Shown here piece by piece: positions 45,997 to 53,824 of a stretch of 64,000 bases of DNA (positions are counted from its first letter, which is position 1; every line of letters starts with the position of its first letter). The notes beneath the pieces are model-generated. The model was not told the DNA's origin, did no database searches, and worked only from the letters and a program-made list of their open reading frames with translations. The DNA is taken from NCBI GenBank assembly GCA_023428645.1, contig JAEYXD010000058.1, positions 1-64,000 on the forward strand, given 5' to 3'. The DNA is from Pseudomonadota bacterium (lineage in GTDB: Bacteria; Pseudomonadota; Gammaproteobacteria; Steroidobacterales; Steroidobacteraceae). The position numbers and the translations under genes were made by a program.

Positions 45997-46078
45997 AACC
46001 TCTTCACCGCCACACTCAACGAGCGCCTGTGTACCTGAATTCTGTCAACTCCACCATCGACCGCGCCGCTCGCAAGAC

Positions 46079-46654
46079 TCAGTCCAGCAACGGCTGCAAC
46101 TTTTTGTCGATGGCTTCGCGGGCACGAAAGATTCGCGATCTCACCGTGCCCACCGGACAATCCATTGCCTCCGCGATCTCCTCGTAAGACAAACCCTCTA
46201 TCTCGCGCAGCACGATTGCCGTACGCAGATCCTCCGGCAACTGTTGCATCGCACGCTCCACGACCTCGCGAATCTCTTCCGTCAGCAGCACGCGCTCCGG
46301 CGTGTCGACTTCCTTCAGTTTCGCGTGGCGGTCGTATTGCTCCGGGTCCTGCAAGTCGAGGTCGAAATCAACGGGCCGGCGACGATTCGACACGAGCGCG
46401 TTCTTGGCCGTATTGATCGCAATCCTGTACAGCCATGTGTAGAACGCACTGTCCCCGCGAAACGAAGGCAGGGCGCGATAGGCCTTGAGAAAGGCTTCCT
46501 GCGCGATGTCCTGCGCCTCGGCGGCATCGTTCACGAACCGGCTCACCAGCTTCAACACTCTGTGCTGATACTTGAGCACCAACAGGTCGAAGGCCGACTT
46601 GTCGCCCTTCTGCACCCGCTGCACCAACTGCTGGTCATTGTCGTCCTGAGTCAT
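46079..46654 (-). CDS. rpoE: RNA polymerase sigma factor RpoE (AlgU/SigE)
   Basis: 191 residues, the same length as E. coli RpoE. Start MTQDDNDQQLVQRVQKGDKSAFDLLVLKYQ; region 2 DAAEAQDIAQEAFLKAYRALPSFRGDSAFYTWLYRIAINTAKN; region 4 LREIEGLSYEEIAEAMDCPVGTVRSRIFRARE. It directs envelope-stress transcription. The ATG at 46654 is chosen by homology; an in-frame extension of 16 residues upstream has no support. A sigma-E-type promoter 118 bases upstream indicates autoregulation. Confidence 0.97.
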   Translation of the reverse strand: MTQDDNDQQLVQRVQKGDKSAFDLLVLKYQHRVLKLVSRFVNDAAEAQDIAQEAFLKAYRALPSFRGDSAFYTWLYRIAINTAKNALVSNRRRPVDFDLDLQDPEQYDRHAKLKEVDTPERVLLTEEIREVVERAMQQLPEDLRTAIVLREIEGLSYEEIAEAMDCPVGTVRSRIFRAREAIDKKLQPLLD

Positions 46655-46771
46655 TGACCGGCAACCCTGGCAGGCGTGCGCTCCGTCTTCAAGCCCACGC
46701 AACGACCCGTTCCGGACGTTCCGGCGTCATGCACCGGCTGCATTCGGGCCTCATGCCCGACAGGTGCACCG

Positions 46772-46798
46772 ATAGACTCGGGTCGCCTGCGAAAGTTC
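46772..46798 (-). promoter_or_regulatory. Sigma-E-type autoregulatory promoter of rpoE
   Basis: Minus strand GAACTT (46793-46798), 16-base spacer, TCTAT (46772-46776). It matches the sigma-E consensus GAACTT-N16/17-TCTGA at all -35 positions and the first three -10 positions. The transcript start is near 46766, giving a leader of about 112 bases. Confidence 0.82.
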
Positions 46799-46834
46799 GC
46801 CCGCGAATGCGCTCGATGGCTCATGAGAAATGCG

Positions 46835-47293
46835 TCACACCGCCCTTTCATGTTCGTCCTTCGTCCGCCAGGGCGCGACCCGCAGTCGCACGAGGAGCTG
46901 TCGGAACTCGTCGTCCGCGATGTCGCCGCGAACCAGCAACAGCGGTCGCCGCAGTGAGTCCCAGCAAAGCCATAACGCGTGGGGGCTCGTTCGGCTCGCC
47001 GCCGTGAGGTTGGCATCGACACGGCGTCCGCCCGCGTCGCACAGCGACCAGCCGCCGTCCGGTCGGCACGCGATGCGTACCAGCCGCGACGGACCGCCTA
47101 TCCAGCCGAGCGCGACGAAACCGTAGGCAATCACGAGCGTGACGAGTGCGCCGATGCCCGCGAGCGCGGCGCTCGCGGACGCCCATTGCACTACGGCAAA
47201 GGGCAGGATCAGCAAGGTGGCAGCAACGATGAGCCGCTCGCCGCGGCGCGCGGCGACATCAATCGTCAGGATGGGTAAGTCGGGCGACGACAT
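46835..47293 (-). CDS. ygfX: YgfX/CptA-like membrane protein
   Basis: 152 residues. Hydrophobic N-terminal half with two helices (about 19-65: LIVAATLLILPFAVVQWASASAALAGIGALVTLVIAYGFVALG), then a soluble domain GGWSLCDAGGRRVDANLTAAS...LWLCWDSL...LLLVRGDIADDEFRQLLVRLRV, as in the YgfX family. In E. coli YgfX (CptA) is paired with SdhE (YgfY); it has been described as a membrane toxin acting on MreB and FtsZ, although SdhE itself is an SDH assembly factor. Its start overlaps sdhE by 35 bases, keeping the pair. Confidence 0.82.
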   Translation of the reverse strand: MSSPDLPILTIDVAARRGERLIVAATLLILPFAVVQWASASAALAGIGALVTLVIAYGFVALGWIGGPSRLVRIACRPDGGWSLCDAGGRRVDANLTAASRTSPHALWLCWDSLRRPLLLVRGDIADDEFRQLLVRLRVAPWRTKDEHERAV

Positions 47294-47507
47294 TGACGAG
47301 CTGCGGATCCGCCGGTTGCTCACGATTGACGACATAGGCGAACAGCTGCGGATCGGGGAGTGTGAGGAGCGCCTCGAAGGCTTGCTGTTCTTCTTGCGAG
47401 GCGGAAGCGTAGCGCTGTTCGAGGTATCGCTGTAGCAAAACATCGAGCTCGCGCATGCCGCGTCGACAGCGCCAGCGAAGTTGGGAGAGGTGGGATGAGG
47501 TGGTCAT
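47259..47507 (-). CDS. sdhE: FAD assembly factor SdhE
   Basis: 82 residues. Contains LRWRCRRGMRELDVLLQRYLEQRY, whose RGxxE motif is the functional surface of SdhE, and LLTLPDPQLFAYVVNREQPAD. SdhE promotes covalent attachment of FAD to SdhA. It lies downstream of sdhB in the same direction, separated by a palindromic repeat, and overlaps ygfX. Confidence 0.93.
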   Translation of the reverse strand: MTTSSHLSQLRWRCRRGMRELDVLLQRYLEQRYASASQEEQQAFEALLTLPDPQLFAYVVNREQPADPQLVNVVARLTHPDD

Positions 47508-47565
47508 CGGCTGGGCTCGGCGATGGCTGACGGCGACGGCGACGAACTTAAGAGCGGAGAGCCAA

Positions 47566-47628
47566 GAGCGCCCCCTCCCCGAACCCTCCCCCGCTCTCGC
47601 GGGGGAGGGGGAGTTGGCTGAAGCCGTT
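47566..47628 (-). repeat. Intergenic GC-rich palindromic repeat, short form, copy 3
   Basis: Plus strand GCGCCCCCTCCCCGAACC, palindrome CCTCCCCCGCTCTCGCGGGGGAGG, then GAGTTGGCTGAAGCCG. Same short form as copy 2. It lies between the sdhB stop and the sdhE start and could lower read-through from the sdh operon. Confidence 0.8.
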
Positions 47629-47633
47629 ATTCG

Positions 47634-48416
47634 TTAATGCCGACGCTCGGCGATCATCTTCTTGATCTCGGCGATCGCACGCGCCGGATTCAGGTCCTTC
47701 GGGCACGCCTCGGTGCAATTCATGATCGTGTGGCAGCGGTACAGCCGGAACGGATCCTCGAGCGCGTCCAGACGCTCGCCCGTTGCCTCATCGCGCGTAT
47801 CGATGATCCAGCGATACGCCGCCAGCAGCGCCGCGGGGCCGAGATAACGATCGCTGTTCCACCAATAGCTCGGGCACGAGGTCGAGCAGCAGGCGCACAA
47901 GATGCACGCGGAGGGACGATCGATCTTCTCCTGGTCTTCCTTCGACTGCAGGCGCTCGCGATCCGGCGGCGCCGGCGTGCGCGTCTGCAGCCACGGTTTC
48001 ACCGAAGCGTACTGCGCATAGAAATTCGTGAGGTCCGGAACGAGGTCCTTGACGACGGGCATGTGCGGCAGCGGATAGATCTTCACCGTGCCCTTGACGT
48101 CTTCGGTCGCCATCGTGCACGCGAGCGTATTCACGCCATCGATGTTCATCGCGCACGACCCGCAGATGCCTTCGCGGCACGAGCGCCGGAACGTGAGCGT
48201 CGGATCGACCTCGTTTTTGATCTTGATCAAGGCGTCGAGCACCATCGGCCCGCACGCCGCCATGTCGACCTCGTACGTGTCGACGCGCGGGTTCTCGCCG
48301 GACTCCGGGTCGAAGCGATAGATCTTGAACGCGCGCACGTCCTTCGCGCCCGGCTCGGCCTTGAACGTCATGCCGGCGACGATGCGCGAATTGGGTGGAA
48401 GTCGGAATTGGGCCAT
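47634..48416 (-). CDS. sdhB: Succinate dehydrogenase iron-sulfur subunit
   Basis: 260 residues. [2Fe-2S] cysteines in CREGICGSCAMNIDG...LAC (about 80-105); the [4Fe-4S]/[3Fe-4S] domain has CILCACCSTSCPSYWW (about 170-185) and CHTIMNCTEACPKDLNP (about 230-246). It carries electrons from SdhA to quinone. It is the last gene of sdhCDAB, 36 bases after sdhA. Confidence 0.97.
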   Translation of the reverse strand: MAQFRLPPNSRIVAGMTFKAEPGAKDVRAFKIYRFDPESGENPRVDTYEVDMAACGPMVLDALIKIKNEVDPTLTFRRSCREGICGSCAMNIDGVNTLACTMATEDVKGTVKIYPLPHMPVVKDLVPDLTNFYAQYASVKPWLQTRTPAPPDRERLQSKEDQEKIDRPSACILCACCSTSCPSYWWNSDRYLGPAALLAAYRWIIDTRDEATGERLDALEDPFRLYRCHTIMNCTEACPKDLNPARAIAEIKKMIAERRH

Positions 48417-48452
48417 GGGTTCTCTCTTTGGAAGCCTCGAGTCGCGACTCGC

Positions 48453-50237
48453 TCAGTACACCCGCGCCTTCGGCGGGATGGGCTCGACGTCGTTCGTCAG
48501 GGTGTTCAGGTGCACGGGCCGGTATTCGAGCGACACCTTGCCCTGCGGGTCCACCCAGCTCAGCGTGTGCTTCATCCAGTTGACGTCGTCGCGGTTGGGG
48601 AAATCCTCGCGGGCATGCGCCCCGCGGCTTTCCTTGCGGTTCACCGCCGAATGCATCGTCGCGACCGCCTGGCCGAGCAGATTGTCGAGCTCCAGCGTCT
48701 CGATCAGATCGGTATTCCACACCATGCCCCGATCGCTCACGCTGACGTCCGCGAAGGAATCGAAGACCTGCGTCAGCTTCGCGACGCCCTCGTCCAGCGA
48801 TTCACCGGTCCGGAACACGGCGGCGTGCGCCTGCATGACGCGCTGCATGTTCAACCGGATCTCCGCCGTCTTGAGGCTGCCCTTCGCATACCGCAGCTTG
48901 TCGATGCGCGCGACCGCCTCGTCCCCCGCGTTCGCCGCGAGCGGCCGGTGCTTGGTGTTCGGCTTCACGACCTCCGCGCAGTAGCGCGCGGCTTCGCGGC
49001 CAAACACGACGAGATCGAGCAGCGAGTTCGAGCCGAGACGATTCGCGCCGTGCACGGACACGCACGCCGCCTCGCCGACGGCCATGAGCCCGGGCACGAC
49101 GTGGTCCGGCTTGCCGTCCTTCAGCGTGACGACCTCGCCGTGATAGTTCGCGGGAATGCCGCCCATGTTGTAGTGCACGGTCGGCAGCACCGGGATCGGC
49201 TGCTTCGAGACGTCGACACCGGCGAAAATCTTCGCGGTCTCCGCGATGCCCGGCAGCTTCTCGTGAATCGTGTCGGCACCCAGATGCTCGAGATGCAGAT
49301 AGATGTGATCGCGCTGCGGGCCGACACCGCGGCCCTCGCGGATCTCGATCGTCATCGCGCGGCTCACGACATCGCGCGATGCGAGGTCTTTCGCGTTCGG
49401 CGCGTAGCGCTCCATGAAGCGCTCGCCCTCGGAGTTGCGCAGAATGCCACCCTCGCCGCGCACGCCCTCGGTGATCAAACAGCCGGCGCCGTAGATGCCG
49501 GTGGGATGGAATTGGACGAATTCCATGTCCTGCAGCGGCAGACCCGCGCGCAGCACCATGCCGCCGCCGTCGCCGGTGCACGTATGCGCCGAGGTGCACG
49601 AGAAATAGGCGCGGCCGTAGCCACCTGTCGCGAGCACGACTTGATGCGCGCGGAAGCGATGCAGCGTGCCGTCCGCCATGTTGATCGCGACGACACCGCG
49701 GCATTCGCCGTTCTCCATGATCAGATCGACGGCGAAGTATTCGATGAAGAACTGCGCCTCGTGCTTCAGCGCCTGCTGATAGAGGGTGTGCAGCATCGCG
49801 TGACCCGTCCGGTCAGCTGCGGCGCACGTGCGCTGCGCGGTGCCTTGGCCGTAGCGCGTCGTCATGCCGCCGAACGGACGCTGGTAGATCTTGCCCTCCT
49901 CCGTGCGCGAGAACGGCAGACCGTAGTGCTCGAGTTCGAGAATCGCGCCGGGCGCTTCCTTGCACATGAACTCGATCGCGTCCTGGTCGCCGAGCCAGTC
50001 GGAGCCCTTGACCGTGTCGTACATGTGCCAGCGCCAATCGTCCTCGCCCATGTTGCCGAGCGCGGCGCTGATGCCGCCTTGCGCGGCGACCGTGTGGCTG
50101 CGGGTCGGAAACACTTTCGTGATGCACGCGGTCGACAAGCCGGAGTGCGCCAGACCGAAGGTCGCGCGCAAGCCCGCGCCGCCGGCGCCAACGACAACGA
50201 CATCGTACGTGTGATCGATGAATTGATACGCGCTCAT
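48453..50237 (-). CDS. sdhA: Succinate dehydrogenase flavoprotein subunit
   Basis: 594 residues. FAD-binding VVVGAGGAGLRATFGLA (about 15-31), covalent-FAD His in TRSHTVAAQGGISAALGN (about 46-63), HPTGIYGAGCLITEGVRGEGG and the substrate-binding SVHGANRLGSNSLLDLVVFGR. It oxidises succinate to fumarate in the TCA cycle and respiratory chain. Its start overlaps the sdhD stop by 4 bases. Both known maturation factors (SdhE, SdhAF4) are encoded at this locus. Confidence 0.98.
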   Translation of the reverse strand: MSAYQFIDHTYDVVVVGAGGAGLRATFGLAHSGLSTACITKVFPTRSHTVAAQGGISAALGNMGEDDWRWHMYDTVKGSDWLGDQDAIEFMCKEAPGAILELEHYGLPFSRTEEGKIYQRPFGGMTTRYGQGTAQRTCAAADRTGHAMLHTLYQQALKHEAQFFIEYFAVDLIMENGECRGVVAINMADGTLHRFRAHQVVLATGGYGRAYFSCTSAHTCTGDGGGMVLRAGLPLQDMEFVQFHPTGIYGAGCLITEGVRGEGGILRNSEGERFMERYAPNAKDLASRDVVSRAMTIEIREGRGVGPQRDHIYLHLEHLGADTIHEKLPGIAETAKIFAGVDVSKQPIPVLPTVHYNMGGIPANYHGEVVTLKDGKPDHVVPGLMAVGEAACVSVHGANRLGSNSLLDLVVFGREAARYCAEVVKPNTKHRPLAANAGDEAVARIDKLRYAKGSLKTAEIRLNMQRVMQAHAAVFRTGESLDEGVAKLTQVFDSFADVSVSDRGMVWNTDLIETLELDNLLGQAVATMHSAVNRKESRGAHAREDFPNRDDVNWMKHTLSWVDPQGKVSLEYRPVHLNTLTNDVEPIPPKARVY

Positions 50238-50620
50238 GCGCTCGCTCCAAAAGCGATCTTGAGGATCGCGAAAATGCCGAGCGCGCCGAGCGCGACGTGC
50301 AGGAAATTCAACAACAGCATCGTGGCGATCTTCTTACCTTTGCTCGTGACGTAATCTTCGACGACGACCTGCACGCCAAGCTGCGAGTGATACACGGTCG
50401 TGGCGACGAGCAGCGTCATGAGCACGGCGTTTACGGGCTGTGCGAGCCAGGCGGTCACGACGGGGTAGCTCAGATCGTCGAGGCCCAGCAGCGCTACGAC
50501 GAACCACAACCCGAGAATGACGAGCGCGACGGACGTCACGCGCTGCGACCACCAGTGGCCGACGCCCTCTTTAGCTGCGCCATGACCGAGGACACGGCCG
50601 ATAGGACTGCGCAGGCTCAT
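50234..50620 (-). CDS. sdhD: Succinate dehydrogenase membrane anchor subunit D
   Basis: 128 residues, three membrane helices. TTVYHSQLGVQVVVEDYV (about 80-97) holds the His and Asp-Tyr pair expected for heme and quinone binding. The ATG at 50620 overlaps the sdhC stop by 4 bases; the longer open frame reads through sdhC and is not real. Confidence 0.93.
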   Translation of the reverse strand: MSLRSPIGRVLGHGAAKEGVGHWWSQRVTSVALVILGLWFVVALLGLDDLSYPVVTAWLAQPVNAVLMTLLVATTVYHSQLGVQVVVEDYVTSKGKKIATMLLLNFLHVALGALGIFAILKIAFGASA

Positions 50621-51015
50621 GCCGCACCTCCGCTCAGCGCGAACACCCAGAAGAGCAGCGTGAGGACAAGTGAGACGACGAACGCCACCCAGCCGCTCGT
50701 GCGGGCTGCCTTGCGCTCGAGGCCGTGGCCCGTATCCCACACGAGATGGCGCACACCATTCGCCAAGTGAAAAAAGAATGCGAACGAAAAGCCGATCAAC
50801 AAGACCATGACCAGCGGATGCGCGAAGAACGCCTGCGCTTGCGCATACGCCGCCTCGCCCGAGGCGGCGGCGATCAGCCAATACACGAACAGCAAGAGGC
50901 CGACTGACAGCGCGATGCCCGTGAGGCGGTTCAGGATCGAGAGCGTGTTGGAATACTGCCAGCGGTAATTCCAAAACGGCGATAGCGGTCGAGGGTGTTT
51001 AGTCGTGCTGTTCAA
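50617..51015 (-). CDS. sdhC: Succinate dehydrogenase cytochrome b subunit C
   Basis: 132 residues, three membrane helices. N-terminal RPLSPFWNYRWQYSNTLSILNRLTGIAL is the SdhC signature; FHLANGVRHLVWDTGHG (about 82-98) carries the heme-ligand His. It starts 30 bases after the sdhAF4 gene. Confidence 0.94.
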   Translation of the reverse strand: MNSTTKHPRPLSPFWNYRWQYSNTLSILNRLTGIALSVGLLLFVYWLIAAASGEAAYAQAQAFFAHPLVMVLLIGFSFAFFFHLANGVRHLVWDTGHGLERKAARTSGWVAFVVSLVLTLLFWVFALSGGAA

Positions 51016-51045
51016 GCGTCGCGCTCCTGGCGGTGGCGGCGTGCG

Positions 51046-51234
51046 TTAGAAATCGATGCAGCGGCCGTTCTTTTCCCAGTCCCCGAAACGGGTCGGCTCC
51101 GGCCCGACACGGCCGCCGATTTCAACTGCGGTCGTGCTGTCCGACGCTGCTGTCGGATCGCGGCGTTCGGCGTCCTTGTGGGACACTTCCGCGCCCTTAT
51201 CTTCGGGCACAACGGGCTTGGGGCTGGTCGGCAT
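51046..51234 (-). CDS. SdhAF4-like succinate dehydrogenase assembly factor (DUF1674)
   Basis: 62 residues. The C terminus VGPEPTRFGDWEKNGRCIDF matches the conserved GPEPTRYGDWEKKGRxxDF tail of the SdhAF4/DUF1674 family; the N-terminal part is charged and disordered. SdhAF4 binds flavinylated SdhA and protects it before assembly. The position directly upstream of sdhC supports the call. Start ATG 51234 is chosen because the family is small; a longer frame runs into the ygfZ promoter region. A different-frame 66-residue reading over the same bases shows no similarity and is rejected. Confidence 0.88.
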   Translation of the reverse strand: MPTSPKPVVPEDKGAEVSHKDAERRDPTAASDSTTAVEIGGRVGPEPTRFGDWEKNGRCIDF

Positions 51235-51317
51235 GGCGGCGTAGTCTGCCAGAAGGGTTTTGGCCGCGGAACGGCTCGTTTTTCTCAAGTGGCGATGGGT
51301 AGCTTCGGATTTAGCGA

Positions 51318-52181
51318 ATGACAGATCTTTCCTCCGCCTCACTGCATCGGCTCGATCGTTTCGGCACGCTGATCGCAACGGGGCCCGACGCAAAGTCGTA
51401 TCTGCAGGGCCAGCTGAGCTTCGATCTGGAGCGCCTGACGCGCGAGCGCATCGAGCTCGCGACCTGCAGCTCGCCACAAGGGCGCGTGCAAGCCGTGTTG
51501 TGGTTGATCGAGCGCGACGACGCGATCGTCATGCTGCTGCCTGCGTCGATCCTCGACAGCACGCTGGCGCGGCTCAAGAAATACGTCCTGCGCGCGAAAG
51601 CCAAAATCGAGTCGGGCGCCGGGCGCTTCCAGGTCTGCGGCGCGGCAGCGCTTCTCGAGGGCGAGCCGCGTGCTCATCGGGAGATCGGGCTCCGCAGCTA
51701 CATTCGCTGGCCCGGCAATTCGCCGCGGGTCTTGTGCATCGCCGAGAGGGAGCTGGTCGCGCCCGCGGACGCCGCATTCGAAAACGCATGGCACAAAGCC
51801 GATATCGAGGCGGGATTGCCGCAGGTCTATCCGCAAACACACGAGGCATTCGTCGCGCAGATGCTCAACGTCGACCTGCTCGGCGGCATCGACTTCGAGA
51901 AAGGTTGCTACACGGGGCAGGAAATCATCGCGCGCACGCATTATCGCGGCGCGGTCAAGCGACGGATGTTTCGGTTTCGGACGCGGAGCGAGGCACCAGC
52001 ACCGGGAACACGCATCGTCGTCGGCGATCAGCATGCCGGAGACGTCGTCGATGCGGCGGCAACGGTGGACGGCAGCGAGTTGCTGGCGGTCGTGAGCTTG
52101 GCGAGTGTGGACGCGGCGTTGGAGCTCGACACCCCGGAGCGGGGTCGGCTCGGGCGGCTGCCTGTGCCTTACGACGTCTGA
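51318..52181 (+). CDS. ygfZ: Folate-binding protein YgfZ (Fe-S cluster repair/assembly)
   Basis: 287 residues, GcvT-like fold. The family signature KGCYTGQEIIARTHYRGAVKRRMF lies at about 195-218 with the functional Cys in KGCYTGQE. QGQLSFDLERL near the N terminus is also typical. YgfZ assists folate-dependent Fe-S protein activity. It is divergent from the sdh operon (84 bases from the sdhAF4 start). Confidence 0.94.
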   Translation: MTDLSSASLHRLDRFGTLIATGPDAKSYLQGQLSFDLERLTRERIELATCSSPQGRVQAVLWLIERDDAIVMLLPASILDSTLARLKKYVLRAKAKIESGAGRFQVCGAAALLEGEPRAHREIGLRSYIRWPGNSPRVLCIAERELVAPADAAFENAWHKADIEAGLPQVYPQTHEAFVAQMLNVDLLGGIDFEKGCYTGQEIIARTHYRGAVKRRMFRFRTRSEAPAPGTRIVVGDQHAGDVVDAAATVDGSELLAVVSLASVDAALELDTPERGRLGRLPVPYDV

Positions 52182-52195
52182 GAGGCCGCTAGAAG

Positions 52196-52317
52196 AGTTA
52201 AGAGGGCCCCCTCCCCTAGCCCTCCCCCGCATCGCGGGGGAGGGGGCAGCTCCTGCGCATCCTGCGCTCGCTGCATTCGGGCTCCTGCCCAGCAGAGTAG
52301 GCTGAAGCCGTTTTTTT
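52196..52317 (-). repeat. Intergenic GC-rich palindromic repeat, long form, copy 4
   Basis: Plus strand GGCCCCCTCCCCTAGCC, palindrome CCTCCCCCGCATCGCGGGGGAGG, GCAGCTCCTGCGC, GGGCTCCTGCCCAGC, then GTAGGCTGAAGCCG and seven T ending at the lysS stop. It mirrors copy 1 and separates convergent ygfZ and lysS. Confidence 0.82.
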
Positions 52318-53818
52318 ATTCTGCCCCTTCGGGGCGCATGTACGGGAACAAGAGCACGTCGCGAATCGATGCCGAGTTCGTGAACAACATGACGAGTCGA
52401 TCGATCCCCACACCCAGGCCCGCGGTGGGCGGCATGCCGTACTCGAGCGCACGAATGTAGTCGGCGTCGTACTGCATTGCCTCCTCATCACCTGCCGTCT
52501 TGCGCGCCAGCTGCTCCCTGAAGCGCGCCGCCTGATCCTCGGGATCGTTCAGCTCCGAGAAGCCGTTCGCGAGCTCGCGGCCGCCCACGAAGAACTCGAA
52601 ACGATCGGTGATGAACGGATCGGCATCGTTACGACGTGCCAGCGGCGACACCTCCGCGGGATACGCGTAGACGAACGTCGGCGCGGTCAACAGATGCTCG
52701 GCCGTCTTCTCGAAGATCTCGATCTGCAACTTGCCCGCGCCGTCGCCATCCTTGTACGGCACCTTGAGCGAGTCGCAATAGCCGCGCAGGTAAGGCACGT
52801 CACGCAGCTTGTCGCGCTCGATGCCCGGATTGAAGTGCACGATCAGGTCCTCGACGGTCACACGGCGGAACGGCTGACCGAAGTCGAACACCTCGCCTTG
52901 ATACTGCACCTGACGGGAGCCGTAGATCGTGTCGCAGATCCCCTGGCACATCTTCTCCACGAGGCTCATGAGGTCGCTGTAATCCGCATATGCCTGATAC
53001 AGCTCGAGCATCGTGAACTCGGGATTGTGACGCGTCGACACACCTTCGTTGCGGAAGTTGCGGTTGATCTCGTACACGCGCTCGAGCCCGCCGACGATCA
53101 AACGCTTCAGATACAGCTCGGGCGCGATACGCAGATACAAATCCATGTCGAGCGCGTTGTGATGCGTGACGAACGGACGCGCGACCGCGCCGCCGGCGAT
53201 CGCCTGCATCATCGGCGTCTCGACCTCGACGAAATCCATCGCATCGAGGAAATCGCGCAAGTACTTCACGATGCGCGTGCGCGTCGCGAACACCTTGCGG
53301 CTGTCCGGATTCACGATCAGGTCGACATAGCGCTGGCGATAGCGCACTTCCTGATCGGCGAGACCGTGCCACTTGTCCGGCAGCGGTCGCAGCGACTTGG
53401 TCAGCAGCCGCAGTTTCTCGGCGCGCACCGACAGCTCGCCCGTCTTCGTCTTGAACAGCGGCCCTTCGGCCGCAACCACGTCACCGACGTCCCAGGACTT
53501 GAACTCCTCGTATGCATCGGGCAGCGACACGGCCTGCGCGAACACCTGGATCTGTCCCGTGCGGTCCTCCAGCTTGAGGAAGCTCGCCTTGCCCATGATG
53601 CGCTTCGCGAGCATGCGCCCTGCGATCTTCACGCGGATCTGGTTCGTGTCGAACCATTCGGCCGGACGCTCGCCGTACGCGGTCAGCAGCTGATCGGCGA
53701 GCGCATCGCGCCGGAAGTCGTTCGGAAACGCCGGGCCGGACGCGCGCAGTTTTTCCAGCTTCGCGCGACGTTCGGCGATGAGCTTGTTTTCGTCGGAAGG
53801 AAGAGTTGGGTCGGTCAT
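52316..53818 (-). CDS. lysS: Lysyl-tRNA synthetase, class II
   Basis: 500 residues. OB-fold anticodon domain about 60-165 (VKIAGRMLAKRIMGKASFLKLEDRTGQIQVF), class II motif 2 EINRNFRNEGVSTRHNPEF (about 262-280), motif 3 GMPPTAGLGVGIDRLVMLF near the C terminus. It charges tRNA-Lys. It follows prfB by 6 bases, the conserved prfB-lysS pair. Confidence 0.97.
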   Translation of the reverse strand: MTDPTLPSDENKLIAERRAKLEKLRASGPAFPNDFRRDALADQLLTAYGERPAEWFDTNQIRVKIAGRMLAKRIMGKASFLKLEDRTGQIQVFAQAVSLPDAYEEFKSWDVGDVVAAEGPLFKTKTGELSVRAEKLRLLTKSLRPLPDKWHGLADQEVRYRQRYVDLIVNPDSRKVFATRTRIVKYLRDFLDAMDFVEVETPMMQAIAGGAVARPFVTHHNALDMDLYLRIAPELYLKRLIVGGLERVYEINRNFRNEGVSTRHNPEFTMLELYQAYADYSDLMSLVEKMCQGICDTIYGSRQVQYQGEVFDFGQPFRRVTVEDLIVHFNPGIERDKLRDVPYLRGYCDSLKVPYKDGDGAGKLQIEIFEKTAEHLLTAPTFVYAYPAEVSPLARRNDADPFITDRFEFFVGGRELANGFSELNDPEDQAARFREQLARKTAGDEEAMQYDADYIRALEYGMPPTAGLGVGIDRLVMLFTNSASIRDVLLFPYMRPEGAE

Positions 53819-53824
53819 GATCGC

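Noticed and set aside
47637..50354. 905-codon open frame on the plus strand
   Set aside because: It is antisense to sdhB and sdhA, whose products are unmistakable; high GC leaves long open frames on the opposite strand, and the translation is low-complexity (His/Arg/Ala/Asp).
51012..51212. 66-codon minus-strand frame next to sdhC
   Set aside because: Overlaps the SdhAF4-like gene in another frame; only the latter has the conserved GPEPTR...GDWEK tail.
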